From Nocardia pseudobrasiliensis NBRC 108224 (GTDB lineage Bacteria; Actinomycetota; Actinomycetes; Mycobacteriales; Mycobacteriaceae), in the NCBI RefSeq assembly GCF_001613105.1, contig NZ_BDBS01000072.1, positions 1 to 40,879 on the forward strand: a stretch of DNA of 40,879 bases, given 5' to 3'. Each line of letters opens with the position of its first letter. Positions within the stretch are counted from its first letter, which is position 1. This document shows positions 8,121-16,415 of the stretch, in pieces. The notes under the pieces are model-generated. The model was given only the letters and a program-made list of their open reading frames with translations. It was not told the origin of the DNA and ran no database searches. Made by a program: the position numbers and the translations under genes.

Positions 8121-10085
8121 TTATGGGCGAGGCGTAATCTCCACGCGATTGTCGTGGAACACCGCGCCGCCCGCGAAATCGGCATCGCGCTCGGCGATGG
8201 TCGCATTGACGGTGCTGCCGCCGGACAGTTTCGCCCAGCGGCCTTTGGTGGTCGCGGCGACACCCGGACGCACCCGATCGGACACCTCGGCCCGGGCCTC
8301 GAAGCTGCCGCGCGCATTGGCCACGAGAACCGGTGCGCCGTCGACGATTCCGCGGGCGGCCGCATCATCGGGATGCACGGTCACCGTGGGATCGCCCGCG
8401 CGGCGGCGCAATTCGGGATTGGAGCCGAAGGTGGTGTTCAGGAAGTGGTGCGACGCGGCGGAGATGAGCACCAGACCCGACCCCGGATCGCCGGGCGGAG
8501 TGTAGCCGGGCAGCGAATCGTGCCCGGCCGCGGCGGCGCGGTCGGAGACGAACAGGAGTTTGTCCGCGGGGACCGGTCCGGGTTCCACCTTCAGATAGCC
8601 CTCGCTGCGCAGACGTTCGAGGTCGTAGCCCTTCAGCAACTGCCGGGCCAGTTCCTCGTCGGAATCGTAGAGCGCCGGTTCGGTCAGGCCCATCCGCCGC
8701 GCGAGGCGGCGAAAGGTCTCGGTGGTGGGCAGGCACTCCCCCGGCGGTTCGACGGCCGGTTCGTTCCACACCAGATACAGATGGCCGTAGCCCGCGATCA
8801 CATCCAGATGTTCGGGCTGCATGGTCGCGGGCAGCACGATATCGGCGTAGTCGACGGTATCGGTCGGGAAGTGTTCCAGCACAACGGTGAACAGATCCTC
8901 CCGCCGCAGCCCCTCGATCACCCGGCCCTGCTGCGGATTCGAGCCGACCGGATTGGCGGCGATCACGAACAACGCCTTGACCGGCGGATCATCGATGTCG
9001 AGCAGCCCCTCGGCCAGCCGCGTCATCGACAGTGTGCGTACCGGATTCGGCAGCAGATCCAGGCGGATCAGTTCGGGCAGATCGAGCTGGAAGTGTCCGC
9101 TGGTCGAATAGTGCAGTCCCCCACCGGGAATCGCCCAGTCGCCGGTCACCCCGGGCAGACAGCCCAACGTCCGCAACGCCATCCCGCCGCCCGCGTGCCG
9201 CTGCATCCCTTGGGACGCACGGATGGCCGTCGGGCGGGTACGCGCGATGCGCTCGCCCAGCGCCAGAATCTGCTCGCGATCCAGCCCGGTGATCTCGGCG
9301 ACCCGATCGGGTGTGAATTCGGCGATGCGGCTATGGAATTCGGGCCATCCGACGGTGTGGTCGGCGAGGAATTCGTCGTCCTGCGCACCCATCGACACGA
9401 TCACATGCATCAGCCCGAGCGCCAGCGCGGCATCGGTGCCGGGCAGCGGCGCGAGATGTTCGTCGCAGCGCTCGGCCGTGCGGCTGCGCACCGGATCGAT
9501 CGCGACCAGATACGCTCCGCTGTCCTGCACGAATTTCCACAGATGGTGTCCGGAGCTGAGCGGATTGGTGCCCCACAGCAGGATCAGCTTCGACTTCGCG
9601 AAATCCTCCGGATCCATACCGCCGGAGGTGCCGAGGGTGTACTTCAGCCCGGCCGTGCCCGCCACCGAGCAGATGGTGGGATCGTGCAGCGACGCGCCGA
9701 GCGCATTGAAGAACCGCCGCCCCGAAAAGCCCTCCTGCCCTTGGATATATCCCAGGCTGCCGGTGCCGTGGAACGGCCAGATCGCCTCGCCGCCGAACTC
9801 CGCGGTGATCGCGCCCAGGCGTTCGGCGATCTCGTCGAGCGCCTGCTCCCAGGTGATCCGCTCGAATCGGCCCTCGCCCTTGCGGCCGACCCGCCGCATC
9901 GGATAGCGGATCCGGTCGGGCGCGCCGACCTGTTCGAGATACCGGTTGACCTTCACGCACAGCGCCCCGCGCGTGACGGGATGCTCCTTGTTTCCCCGCA
10001 GCCCGACGGCTACCCCGTCCTCCACTGTCACCACCCAGGAGCAGGCATCGGGGCAGTCCAGCGGGCAAGCACCCAGAACCTTCAC
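8121..10085 (-). CDS. Molybdopterin-dependent oxidoreductase with N-terminal 4Fe-4S motif
   Basis: 654 residues of the DMSO reductase/formate dehydrogenase superfamily. The N-terminus has a Cys-x3-Cys-x3-Cys pattern (CPLDCPDAC, Cys7, 11, 15) and a fourth Cys at residue 43 (GALCVK), enough for one 4Fe-4S cluster. The segment ITWEQALDEIAERL, the WGTNP pterin-binding region near residue 200 and the C-terminal VTVHPDDAAARGI/molydopterin dinucleotide-binding domain follow the family order. There is no twin-arginine signal, so it is cytoplasmic. It is 22 bases downstream of fadA6 on the same strand, so it is probably in the kstR2 transcript. The substrate and redox partner are not evident; a role in steroid degradation is inferred only from position. 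Confidence 0.85.
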   Translation of the reverse strand: MKVLGACPLDCPDACSWVVTVEDGVAVGLRGNKEHPVTRGALCVKVNRYLEQVGAPDRIRYPMRRVGRKGEGRFERITWEQALDEIAERLGAITAEFGGEAIWPFHGTGSLGYIQGQEGFSGRRFFNALGASLHDPTICSVAGTAGLKYTLGTSGGMDPEDFAKSKLILLWGTNPLSSGHHLWKFVQDSGAYLVAIDPVRSRTAERCDEHLAPLPGTDAALALGLMHVIVSMGAQDDEFLADHTVGWPEFHSRIAEFTPDRVAEITGLDREQILALGERIARTRPTAIRASQGMQRHAGGGMALRTLGCLPGVTGDWAIPGGGLHYSTSGHFQLDLPELIRLDLLPNPVRTLSMTRLAEGLLDIDDPPVKALFVIAANPVGSNPQQGRVIEGLRREDLFTVVLEHFPTDTVDYADIVLPATMQPEHLDVIAGYGHLYLVWNEPAVEPPGECLPTTETFRRLARRMGLTEPALYDSDEELARQLLKGYDLERLRSEGYLKVEPGPVPADKLLFVSDRAAAAGHDSLPGYTPPGDPGSGLVLISAASHHFLNTTFGSNPELRRRAGDPTVTVHPDDAAARGIVDGAPVLVANARGSFEARAEVSDRVRPGVAATTKGRWAKLSGGSTVNATIAERDADFAGGAVFHDNRVEITPRP

Positions 10086-10107
10086 AATTCGATCGTAGAG
10101 GGCGGCC

Positions 10108-11292
10108 TCAGCGCATGCGCTCGATGATGGTGACGTTCGCGGTGCCGCCGCCCTCGCAAATGGTGAGCAGGCCGTAGCGCCCGTCGACCCGTTCCAGCTC
10201 GTTGAGCAGGGTCGCGAACAGTTTCGCGCCGGTCGCGCCGAGCGGATGGCCCAGGGCGATCGCGCCGCCGTTCACATTCACCCGTTCCGGATCGGCCCCG
10301 GTCTCCTTCAACCAGGCCAGCACCACCGGGGCGAAGGCCTCGTTGATCTCGATGACATCCATATCCTCGATGCTCAGCCCGGTCTTGGCCAGCGCCCAGC
10401 GGGTGGCCGGAATGGGCGCGGTGAGCATGAAGATCGGATCGGCGCCGCGGGCGCTGACATGGTGGACGCGGGCGCGCGGGGTGAGTCCGAATTCGGCGAC
10501 CGCCCATTCCGAGGCCAGCAGCGTCGCGCTCGCGCCGTCGGAGATCTGGCTGGCCACCGCGGCCGTCAGCGGGCTGCCCTCGCCGAGGGGTTTGAGCGTG
10601 GCCATCTTCTCGAGGCTGGTCTCGCGCGGGCCCTCATCGATCCAGAACTCGCCGACGGGCACGATCTCGCGGTCGAACCGGCCCTGCGCGATGGCGTTTC
10701 GCGCGCGGTCGTGACTGCGCAGCGCCCAGCGCTCCATATCCTCGCGGCTGATATCCCACTTCTCGGCGATCAGCTGCGCGCCGCGGAACTGCGAGACCTC
10801 GCCGGTGCCGTAGCGGTGATCCCAGCCCTGCGCGCCGACGAACGGCGACTCGAAGCCGTACTCCCGGCCCGCGAGCATGGCCGCCGAGATCGGAATCGCG
10901 CTCATATTCTGTACGCCGCCCGCCACGATCACCTCGGCGGTGCCGCTCATGATGGCCTGCGCGCCGAAGTTGATCGCCTGCTGACTCGAACCGCACTGCC
11001 GGTCCACCGTCACACCCGGAACCTCCTCCGGATACCCGGCCGCCAACCACGCTGTGCGCGCGATATTTCCGGCCTGCGGCCCGATCGCGTCGACACAGCC
11101 GAAGATCACGTCGTCGACCAGGCCCGGGTCGATCGGATTGCGGCCCAGCAGACCCCGCAGGGCGGTCGCGCCCAGATCGGCCGGATGCACACCGGACAGG
11201 GCCCCGCCGCGCTTACCGATCGGGGTGCGTACGGCATCGATCACGTACGCCTCCCGCAGCGGGGCAGATCGGCGGGTGGACGGTGCGGACAT
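10108..11292 (-). CDS. fadA6: FadA6, acetyl-CoA acyltransferase (thiolase) of HIP degradation
   Basis: 394 residues, thiolase family. The acylated Cys is in DRQCGSSQQA (near residue 97), followed by NEAFAPV, the catalytic His in GHPLGATGAK, and the second Cys in ICEGGGTAN. In M. tuberculosis FadA6 carries out thiolysis of the ring-opened C/D intermediate. A strong AGGAG lies six bases before the ATG. It follows kstR2 by nine bases, as in M. tuberculosis (Rv3557c-Rv3556c), and should be under KstR2 control from the box at 11928-11945. Confidence 0.92.
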   Translation of the reverse strand: MSAPSTRRSAPLREAYVIDAVRTPIGKRGGALSGVHPADLGATALRGLLGRNPIDPGLVDDVIFGCVDAIGPQAGNIARTAWLAAGYPEEVPGVTVDRQCGSSQQAINFGAQAIMSGTAEVIVAGGVQNMSAIPISAAMLAGREYGFESPFVGAQGWDHRYGTGEVSQFRGAQLIAEKWDISREDMERWALRSHDRARNAIAQGRFDREIVPVGEFWIDEGPRETSLEKMATLKPLGEGSPLTAAVASQISDGASATLLASEWAVAEFGLTPRARVHHVSARGADPIFMLTAPIPATRWALAKTGLSIEDMDVIEINEAFAPVVLAWLKETGADPERVNVNGGAIALGHPLGATGAKLFATLLNELERVDGRYGLLTICEGGGTANVTIIERMR

Positions 11293-11301
11293 GTGAAACT
11301 C

Positions 11302-11913
11302 CTAGGGAGACTGTGCCTCCGGGATGGTGAGCCCGTCGAGCACGATGGTCAGATACTGCTTGGCAAGACTGTCGACGGTGATGCGGCCGCCGGGCTGATA
11401 CCAGCGCACGGCCACCCAGACGGTGTCGCGCAGGAATCGGAAGGCCAGCTCCACATCGAGTTCGGGGCGGAAGCTGCCGTCCTCGACGCCCCGGGTGAGC
11501 ACGTTGTGCCACAGCTCGCGGAACTCCCGGTTGTACTCCGCGATGTATTCGAAACGCTCGGTGCCGCTGAGCCTTTTGGCCTCGGCCTGATAGATCGCCA
11601 CCGCGGCGTGCCAGCGATCGAAGGATTCGTAGGACGCGATCACCAACGCCTCCAACGTATCCCGCGCCGACAGGCCCGAGGCCACGATCTCGCGGTAGCG
11701 CCCGAACAGATCGTCCAGGAATCCGCGCAGGATCTCGTCGACCATCGACTCCTTGGAATCGAAGTGATGATAGAGACTCCCCGATAGAATTCCGGCCGCG
11801 TCGGCGATATCCCGGACCGTGGTGGCCCGCAGCCCCCGCTCGGCGAACAAACCGGCGGCCAGCGTGAGCAGCTCGTTACGACGTGCGGATTTCGAGGTCT
11901 CGGGTGCGGTCAC
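11302..11913 (-). CDS. kstR2: KstR2, TetR-family repressor of steroid C/D-ring catabolism
   Basis: 203 residues from GTG at 11913. The helix-turn-helix (LFAERGLRATTVRDIADAAG, SGSLYHHFDSKESMV) is nearly the same as in mycobacterial KstR2, and the ligand domain keeps DTVWVAVRWYQPGG near the C-terminus. KstR2 is released from DNA by HIP-CoA, the FadD3 product. A longer frame starts at ATG 11949, but its first codons would run through the operator at 11928-11945; the GTG gives the expected length (about 200 residues). Autoregulation follows from the box just upstream of the start. Confidence 0.92.
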   Translation of the reverse strand: MTAPETSKSARRNELLTLAAGLFAERGLRATTVRDIADAAGILSGSLYHHFDSKESMVDEILRGFLDDLFGRYREIVASGLSARDTLEALVIASYESFDRWHAAVAIYQAEAKRLSGTERFEYIAEYNREFRELWHNVLTRGVEDGSFRPELDVELAFRFLRDTVWVAVRWYQPGGRITVDSLAKQYLTIVLDGLTIPEAQSP

Positions 11914-11927
11914 CCGGCCATAATACA

Positions 11928-11945
11928 ACCAAGCATTTGCTTGGT
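11928..11945. promoter_or_regulatory. KstR2 operator at its own promoter
   Basis: ACCAAGCATTTGCTTGGT is a perfect palindrome except for the two central bases, the most symmetric of the three boxes in the window. It lies 15-32 bases upstream of the GTG start of kstR2 and would control kstR2, fadA6 and possibly the molybdopterin oxidoreductase gene. Confidence 0.9.
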
Positions 11946-11957
11946 CCATGGCCGGTC

Positions 11958-12695
11958 CTATCGATGCGAATATCGCAGCGGCGACGACACCGACAGATCC
12001 GCGAGCAGCCGATCGCAGATCACCACCGGGGACACCCCCGCCCGGGCCATGCGGGCCACCAGGGCCAATCGCCGCTCACAGCTGTCCCATTCGACGGTCA
12101 GCGAACCGCGGCCGGGTCCCGCGTCGACGGTGGCCATGGCGCGCGGCGGGCCGCCCGGGGTGGGTTCCTCGCTGATCTTCAAAACCATTCCGCGCTGCCA
12201 GGCGCGATAGGTCTCCATATCGGCCCCGATGACCAGCTTGTCGGTGGCCGCGCACAGGCCCTCGGCGATGCCGTCGGCGAAGGCCACCCGATCGAAACTG
12301 AATTTGCGGCAGCGCCGGACCACCTCGAGTAGATCGGCGCGCACCTCGCGCAGCAGCGCACCCTGTTTCCGCCGACGGCGATCGCTCTCGGTCTCGGGAC
12401 CTCCCGGTTCGCGCACCATGCCGATGCGCTGCGCGCGCAGGCGATCGCGGGCCATGTCCTCGCGCAGTGCGCCTCGCGGATCGCGCGCGACATCGTCCTC
12501 GTCCACCGCATGCTCCTCGAGGATCTGCGCGGCGCGCATGGCGGTCGCGCACTCCGAGGAGTGGTCGAGCAATTCGGCGCCGAACGTCAGGGCGGCGAGC
12601 ACGATGTTGTCCAAGCGCCGACGGGCCAGTACCACCTCGCGTACCAGCTCTAGTTCCAGTTCTTCGTTGTCTTCCTGACGATGGTCCAGACCCAT
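11958..12695 (-). CDS. Hypothetical protein inside the KstR2 locus
   Basis: 245 residues from ATG at 12695, with GGGA about 12 bases upstream. An in-frame start at 12794 would add an unconvincing basic leader. I do not recognise a family. The protein is charged: the N-terminal 30 residues are acidic and helical (ELELELVREVVLARRRLDN), a middle segment is very Arg-rich (SDRRRRKQ), and the C-terminus is more hydrophobic (LALVARMARAGVSPVVICD). There is no signal peptide or membrane helix. It takes the position held by PPE64 (Rv3558) in M. tuberculosis, between ipdF and kstR2, and lies 113 bases after ipdF on the same strand, so it may be cotranscribed with fadE30-ipdF. Function unknown. Confidence 0.65.
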   Translation of the reverse strand: MGLDHRQEDNEELELELVREVVLARRRLDNIVLAALTFGAELLDHSSECATAMRAAQILEEHAVDEDDVARDPRGALREDMARDRLRAQRIGMVREPGGPETESDRRRRKQGALLREVRADLLEVVRRCRKFSFDRVAFADGIAEGLCAATDKLVIGADMETYRAWQRGMVLKISEEPTPGGPPRAMATVDAGPGRGSLTVEWDSCERRLALVARMARAGVSPVVICDRLLADLSVSSPLRYSHR

Positions 12696-12808
12696 GGGTC
12701 GTGGTCCCTTCGAAATTCGGGAACCGGCCACTCTCAGGATTGCACAACTCTCGGTGGTCGGCGCCACCCAATTTCGGCCGCCGCGAGTCGCCACGCCGAG
12801 ACGAACTC

Positions 12809-13603
12809 TCAGGCCCGCTGACTGCTCACCGACACAACCTCACCCGTCATATAGGAGGTGTACTCGCTCGCGAGTACGGCGATGGTGGCGGCCACCTCCC
12901 ACGGTTGCGCCGCGCGCCCGAACGCCTCGTCCGCGGACAGTCGATCCAACAGATCGGCCGAGGTCACCTTGTCCAGGAACGGATGTCGCGCGATGCTCGG
13001 CGCGACCGCGTTGATTCGCACGCCCAGCGCCGCGGCCTCCACGGCGCTGCAGCGGGTGAGCGCCATCACACCGGCCTTGGCCGCGGCGTAGTGCGCCTGG
13101 CCATGCTGCGCGCGCCAGCCGAGCACGCTGGCATTGTTCACGATCACCCCGCCGTGCCCGGCGGAGCGGAAATAGTTCAGCGCCGCGCGAGTACAGCGGA
13201 ACGTGCCGGTGAGCGTGATGTCGAGCACCCGGTCCCACTGCTCGTCGGTCATATCGACAACCGGTGTCTCCCCGCCCAATCCGGCATTGTTGATCATGAC
13301 GTCGATGCGGCCGAATCGTTCGGCCGCCGCCCGAACCAGTCCGTCGACCTGTTCGGAGCTGGTCACATCGCAGACCGCCGAACTCACCCGCCGCTGCGGA
13401 AACGCCGCGGCCAGTTCCTCCTCGGTCTGCTTCAAACGTCGCTCGTGCCAATCGGATACGACCACATCGGCGCCCTCGTCGAGCAGGCGCCGGGCGGTGG
13501 CCGAACCGATGCCGGTGCCCGCCGCGGCCGTCACCACGGCGACCTTGCCGGTCAGCAGGCCGTGGCCCGGAATCGGTTGCGGGGCGACGGAGAGGTCTGT
13601 CAC
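12809..13603 (-). CDS. ipdF: IpdF, hydroxyacyl-CoA SDR of HIP degradation
   Basis: 264-residue classical SDR. The cofactor motif is TAAAGTGIGSAT (residues about 25-36), NNAGLGG follows, and the catalytic residues appear in NNASVLGW and YAAAK. In M. tuberculosis IpdF (Rv3559c) oxidises the 5-hydroxyl of the HIP-CoA intermediate produced after FadE30. It follows fadE30 by 12 bases on the same strand, the M. tuberculosis order. The function is assigned from both sequence pattern and locus. Confidence 0.9.
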   Translation of the reverse strand: MTDLSVAPQPIPGHGLLTGKVAVVTAAAGTGIGSATARRLLDEGADVVVSDWHERRLKQTEEELAAAFPQRRVSSAVCDVTSSEQVDGLVRAAAERFGRIDVMINNAGLGGETPVVDMTDEQWDRVLDITLTGTFRCTRAALNYFRSAGHGGVIVNNASVLGWRAQHGQAHYAAAKAGVMALTRCSAVEAAALGVRINAVAPSIARHPFLDKVTSADLLDRLSADEAFGRAAQPWEVAATIAVLASEYTSYMTGEVVSVSSQRA

Positions 13604-13615
13604 GGCTGATCCTTC

Positions 13616-14809
13616 CTAACGAGCCTCACGCGGCAGTCCGAGCACGCGTTCGGCGATGATGTTGCGCTGCACCTCGTTCGAGCCGCCGTAGATGGTGTCG
13701 GCGCGACTGAACAGGAACAGCCGCTGCCAATCGGTGAGATCGTCGGGCAGCGCGATCATTCCGGGCGCGCCCAGCACATCCATGGCCAGCTCGCCCAGGC
13801 CGCGATGCCAATTGGCCCACAGCAGTTTCGATACCGAGGCCTGTCCGGCGGCCGTGCGCGCGTCGACGGTCGCGTGCGCCGATTCCAGGGTACGCAGCGC
13901 ATGCGCCCGCAGCACCCGCAGGCCGACCCACGCCTGATCGAATCGATCGGACAGAATCGGATCATCCAGCGCACCATTGCCTTTCGCGACCGCCTCCAGA
14001 TTCGACAGCTCCCGCGCGAAGCGGATCTGCTGGCCCACGGTGGAGATGCCGCGCTCGAAGGTCAGGGTGCCCATGGCCACCCGCCAGCCGTCACCGGGCG
14101 CGCCGACCACCAGATCACCCGCGGTGCGGGCATTGTCGAAGAACACCTCGTTGAATTCGGCCGTGCCGGTCATCTGCACGATCGGACGCACCTCGATCCC
14201 CGGCTGCCGCATCGGCACGAGCAGATACGACAGTCCGTGATGGCGGGACGAGCCCGGTTCGGTGCGGCACAGCACGAAACACCAGTCCGCCAGATGCGCC
14301 AGGGAGGTCCAGATCTTCTGACCGTTGATCACCCACTCGTCACCGTCGCGTCGCGCCGAGGTCGTCACCGCCGCCAGGTCCGAACCCGCACCCGGCTCCG
14401 AGTAGCCCTGGCACCACAGTTCGGTGACCGAGCGGATACCGGGCAGGAAGCGCTGCTTCTGCTCCTCGGTGCCGAAGGCCAGCAGGGTGGGCGCGCACAG
14501 TTCCTCGCCCACATGCGAGACCCGGCTCGGGGCGTTCGAGGCCGCGTACTCCTCATGGAAGATCACCTGCTGGCGCAGCGTCGCCTCGCGCCCGCCGTAG
14601 CGTTTCGGCCAGCCCAGGCAGGTCCATCCGGCCGCGGCCAGGTGGCGATCCCATTCCAGCCGCTCGTCGAAGGCCTCGTGTTCGCGGCCCGGACCGCCGA
14701 GACCACGCAGCTCCCGGAACCGTCCATCGAGGTTTTCCGTCAACCATTCCCGCACGTCGGCGCGGAAGCGGGCATCATCCGAGGTGTCGGAATCCGGGGT
14801 CTGGATCAC
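13616..14809 (-). CDS. fadE30: FadE30, acyl-CoA dehydrogenase acting on HIP-CoA
   Basis: About 397 residues, full acyl-CoA dehydrogenase fold. GYSEPGAGSDLAA (flavin/substrate segment), INGQKIWTS, and the C-terminal TIYGGSNEVQRNIIAERVLG are present. The C-terminal catalytic Glu of MCAD-type enzymes is a Gly here (IYGG). A Glu in TFERGIS near residue 260 is in the position used by isovaleryl-CoA dehydrogenase-type enzymes and is the likely base. FadE30 introduces the first double bond into HIP-CoA. GTG at 14809 is chosen because GGAG lies five bases upstream; GTG at 14815 is possible. The open frame extends to 15553, but that leader is shadow of fadD3. Transcribed divergently from fadD3. Confidence 0.92.
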   Translation of the reverse strand: MIQTPDSDTSDDARFRADVREWLTENLDGRFRELRGLGGPGREHEAFDERLEWDRHLAAAGWTCLGWPKRYGGREATLRQQVIFHEEYAASNAPSRVSHVGEELCAPTLLAFGTEEQKQRFLPGIRSVTELWCQGYSEPGAGSDLAAVTTSARRDGDEWVINGQKIWTSLAHLADWCFVLCRTEPGSSRHHGLSYLLVPMRQPGIEVRPIVQMTGTAEFNEVFFDNARTAGDLVVGAPGDGWRVAMGTLTFERGISTVGQQIRFARELSNLEAVAKGNGALDDPILSDRFDQAWVGLRVLRAHALRTLESAHATVDARTAAGQASVSKLLWANWHRGLGELAMDVLGAPGMIALPDDLTDWQRLFLFSRADTIYGGSNEVQRNIIAERVLGLPREAR

Positions 14810-14831
14810 ACTCACTCCGGTAGAGTAACCT

Positions 14832-14849
14832 ACCAAGCACTTGCTTGTT
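14832..14849. promoter_or_regulatory. KstR2 operator, divergent fadE30/fadD3 promoter
   Basis: ACCAAGCACTTGCTTGTT, identical to the box at 3014-3031, in the 58-base gap between fadE30 and fadD3. It would repress both transcripts when HIP-CoA is absent. Confidence 0.9.
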
Positions 14850-14867
14850 AACCGATCGAGGACGACC

Positions 14868-16415
14868 GTGACGACCCTGGTCCAGACCATCCCGCTCGCG
14901 CTGCGCGAGGCGGCCCGCGAATTCGGCGACGACATCGCGATCAGCGACGGTGCTACGCGCCTGAGCTGGGCGCAACTGCTCGACGCGGTGCGCGAGACGG
15001 CCGCGGCGCTGATCGCGCGGGGGGTCGAGCGCGGGGATCGGGTGGCCATCTGGGCTCCCAATACCTGGCACTGGGTGGTGGCGGCGCTTGGCGCGCAGTA
15101 CGCGGGGGCGGCGTTGGTGCCGTTGAACACCCGGTACGTGGCCGAGGAGGCCCTCGACGTCCTCGAACGGGTGGACGCGAGGGCGCTGTTCGTATCGGGC
15201 TCGTTCCTCGGACGGGATCGGCTGGCCGAATTGCGTTCCGCCGCGCCGAAATTGGCCATAGACACGGTGATTCTGATTCCCGGAGACGCTCCGAGCGAAC
15301 CCGACGACGCCCTCGCCTGGTCCGACCTGTCCGGCCTCGGGGCGTCCGTACCGATCGATCGGGTTGTCGCGCGCGGGGAATCGGTTGGGCCCGAGGATAT
15401 CTCCGACATCCTGTTCACCTCCGGCACCACCGGCCGCAGTAAGGGCACCCTCGTCGCGCACCGACAGGCGCTGAGCGTCGTGCGGGCCTGGGTCGAGCGG
15501 GCGACGCTGCGCCGGGGCGATGCGTATCTGGTGATTCCGCCGTTCTTCCACAACTTCGGCTACAAGGCGGCCATGCTCGCCTGCCTGGTCACCGGCGCGA
15601 CCATCGTGCCGCAGGCCAGTTTCGATGTGCCCGAAACCATGCGGATGGTGCGCGACCAGCGGATCACGGTACTGACGGGTCCACCGACGATCTACCAGAC
15701 CATCCTCGACCATCCGCGCCGCGGCGAATTCGACCTGAGCAGCCTGCGGGTGGCGGTCACCGGCGCGGCCACCGTACCGGTGGTGCTGATCGAAAGAATG
15801 CGTGGGGAGCTGGAATTCGATGTGGTGGTGACCGCGTACGGCCTGTCGGAATCGGCCGGATTCGGAACCATGTGCCGCCCCGACGACGATCCGGAAACCA
15901 TCGCCAACACCTGCGGCGAGGCCATCGCCGAATTCGAACTCCGCGTCGGCGACAACGGCGAGGTGCTGTTGCGCGGCCCGAATGTCATGGTCGGCTACCT
16001 CGACGATCCGGAAAGCACGGCGAAGACGATCGATGCCGACGGCTGGCTGCACACCGGCGATATCGGAATCGTCGACGACCGCGGCTATTTGAAGATCACC
16101 GATCGGCTCAAGGATATGTACATCAGCGGCGGCTTCAATGTGTATCCCGCCGAGGTGGAACAGGTCTTGGCGCGGCTGGACGGGGTGGCGGAGGCGGCCG
16201 TGATCGGCGTGCCGGACGAGCGGCTGGGCGAGGTCGGCAAGGCCTATGTCGTGCGCAGAGCCGGTTCGACGCTGTCCGAGCAGGACGTGATCGACCACGC
16301 CAGAGGCAGTCTGGCCAATTTCAAGGTCCCGCGCCGGGTCGAATTCCGCGACGCCCTGCCCTACAGCGCGGCCGGAAAAGTGCTCAAGCGGCAACTACGT
16401 GAGGAGATTTCGTGA
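14868..16415 (+). CDS. fadD3: FadD3, HIP-CoA ligase
   Basis: 515 residues, ANL (AMP-forming acyl-CoA synthetase) family. The P-loop LFTSGTTGRSKG lies near residue 186, AYGLSESAGFG near 325, DGWLHTGDIG near 390, RLKDMYISGGFNVYP near 415, and the catalytic Lys in AAGKVLKR near the end. FadD3 activates HIP to HIP-CoA, the committed step of C/D-ring breakdown, and thereby makes the KstR2 inducer. GTG at 14868 has GAGGA five to six bases upstream; a more upstream ATG at 14841 lies inside the KstR2 box and is rejected. It is the first gene of a five-gene operon and overlaps the next gene as GTGA. Confidence 0.93.
   Translation: MTTLVQTIPLALREAAREFGDDIAISDGATRLSWAQLLDAVRETAAALIARGVERGDRVAIWAPNTWHWVVAALGAQYAGAALVPLNTRYVAEEALDVLERVDARALFVSGSFLGRDRLAELRSAAPKLAIDTVILIPGDAPSEPDDALAWSDLSGLGASVPIDRVVARGESVGPEDISDILFTSGTTGRSKGTLVAHRQALSVVRAWVERATLRRGDAYLVIPPFFHNFGYKAAMLACLVTGATIVPQASFDVPETMRMVRDQRITVLTGPPTIYQTILDHPRRGEFDLSSLRVAVTGAATVPVVLIERMRGELEFDVVVTAYGLSESAGFGTMCRPDDDPETIANTCGEAIAEFELRVGDNGEVLLRGPNVMVGYLDDPESTAKTIDADGWLHTGDIGIVDDRGYLKITDRLKDMYISGGFNVYPAEVEQVLARLDGVAEAAVIGVPDERLGEVGKAYVVRRAGSTLSEQDVIDHARGSLANFKVPRRVEFRDALPYSAAGKVLKRQLREEIS

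Noticed and set aside
14810..15553. Upstream extension of fadE30
   Set aside because: It runs through the KstR2 box and antisense to fadD3, with low-complexity Ser/Arg composition.
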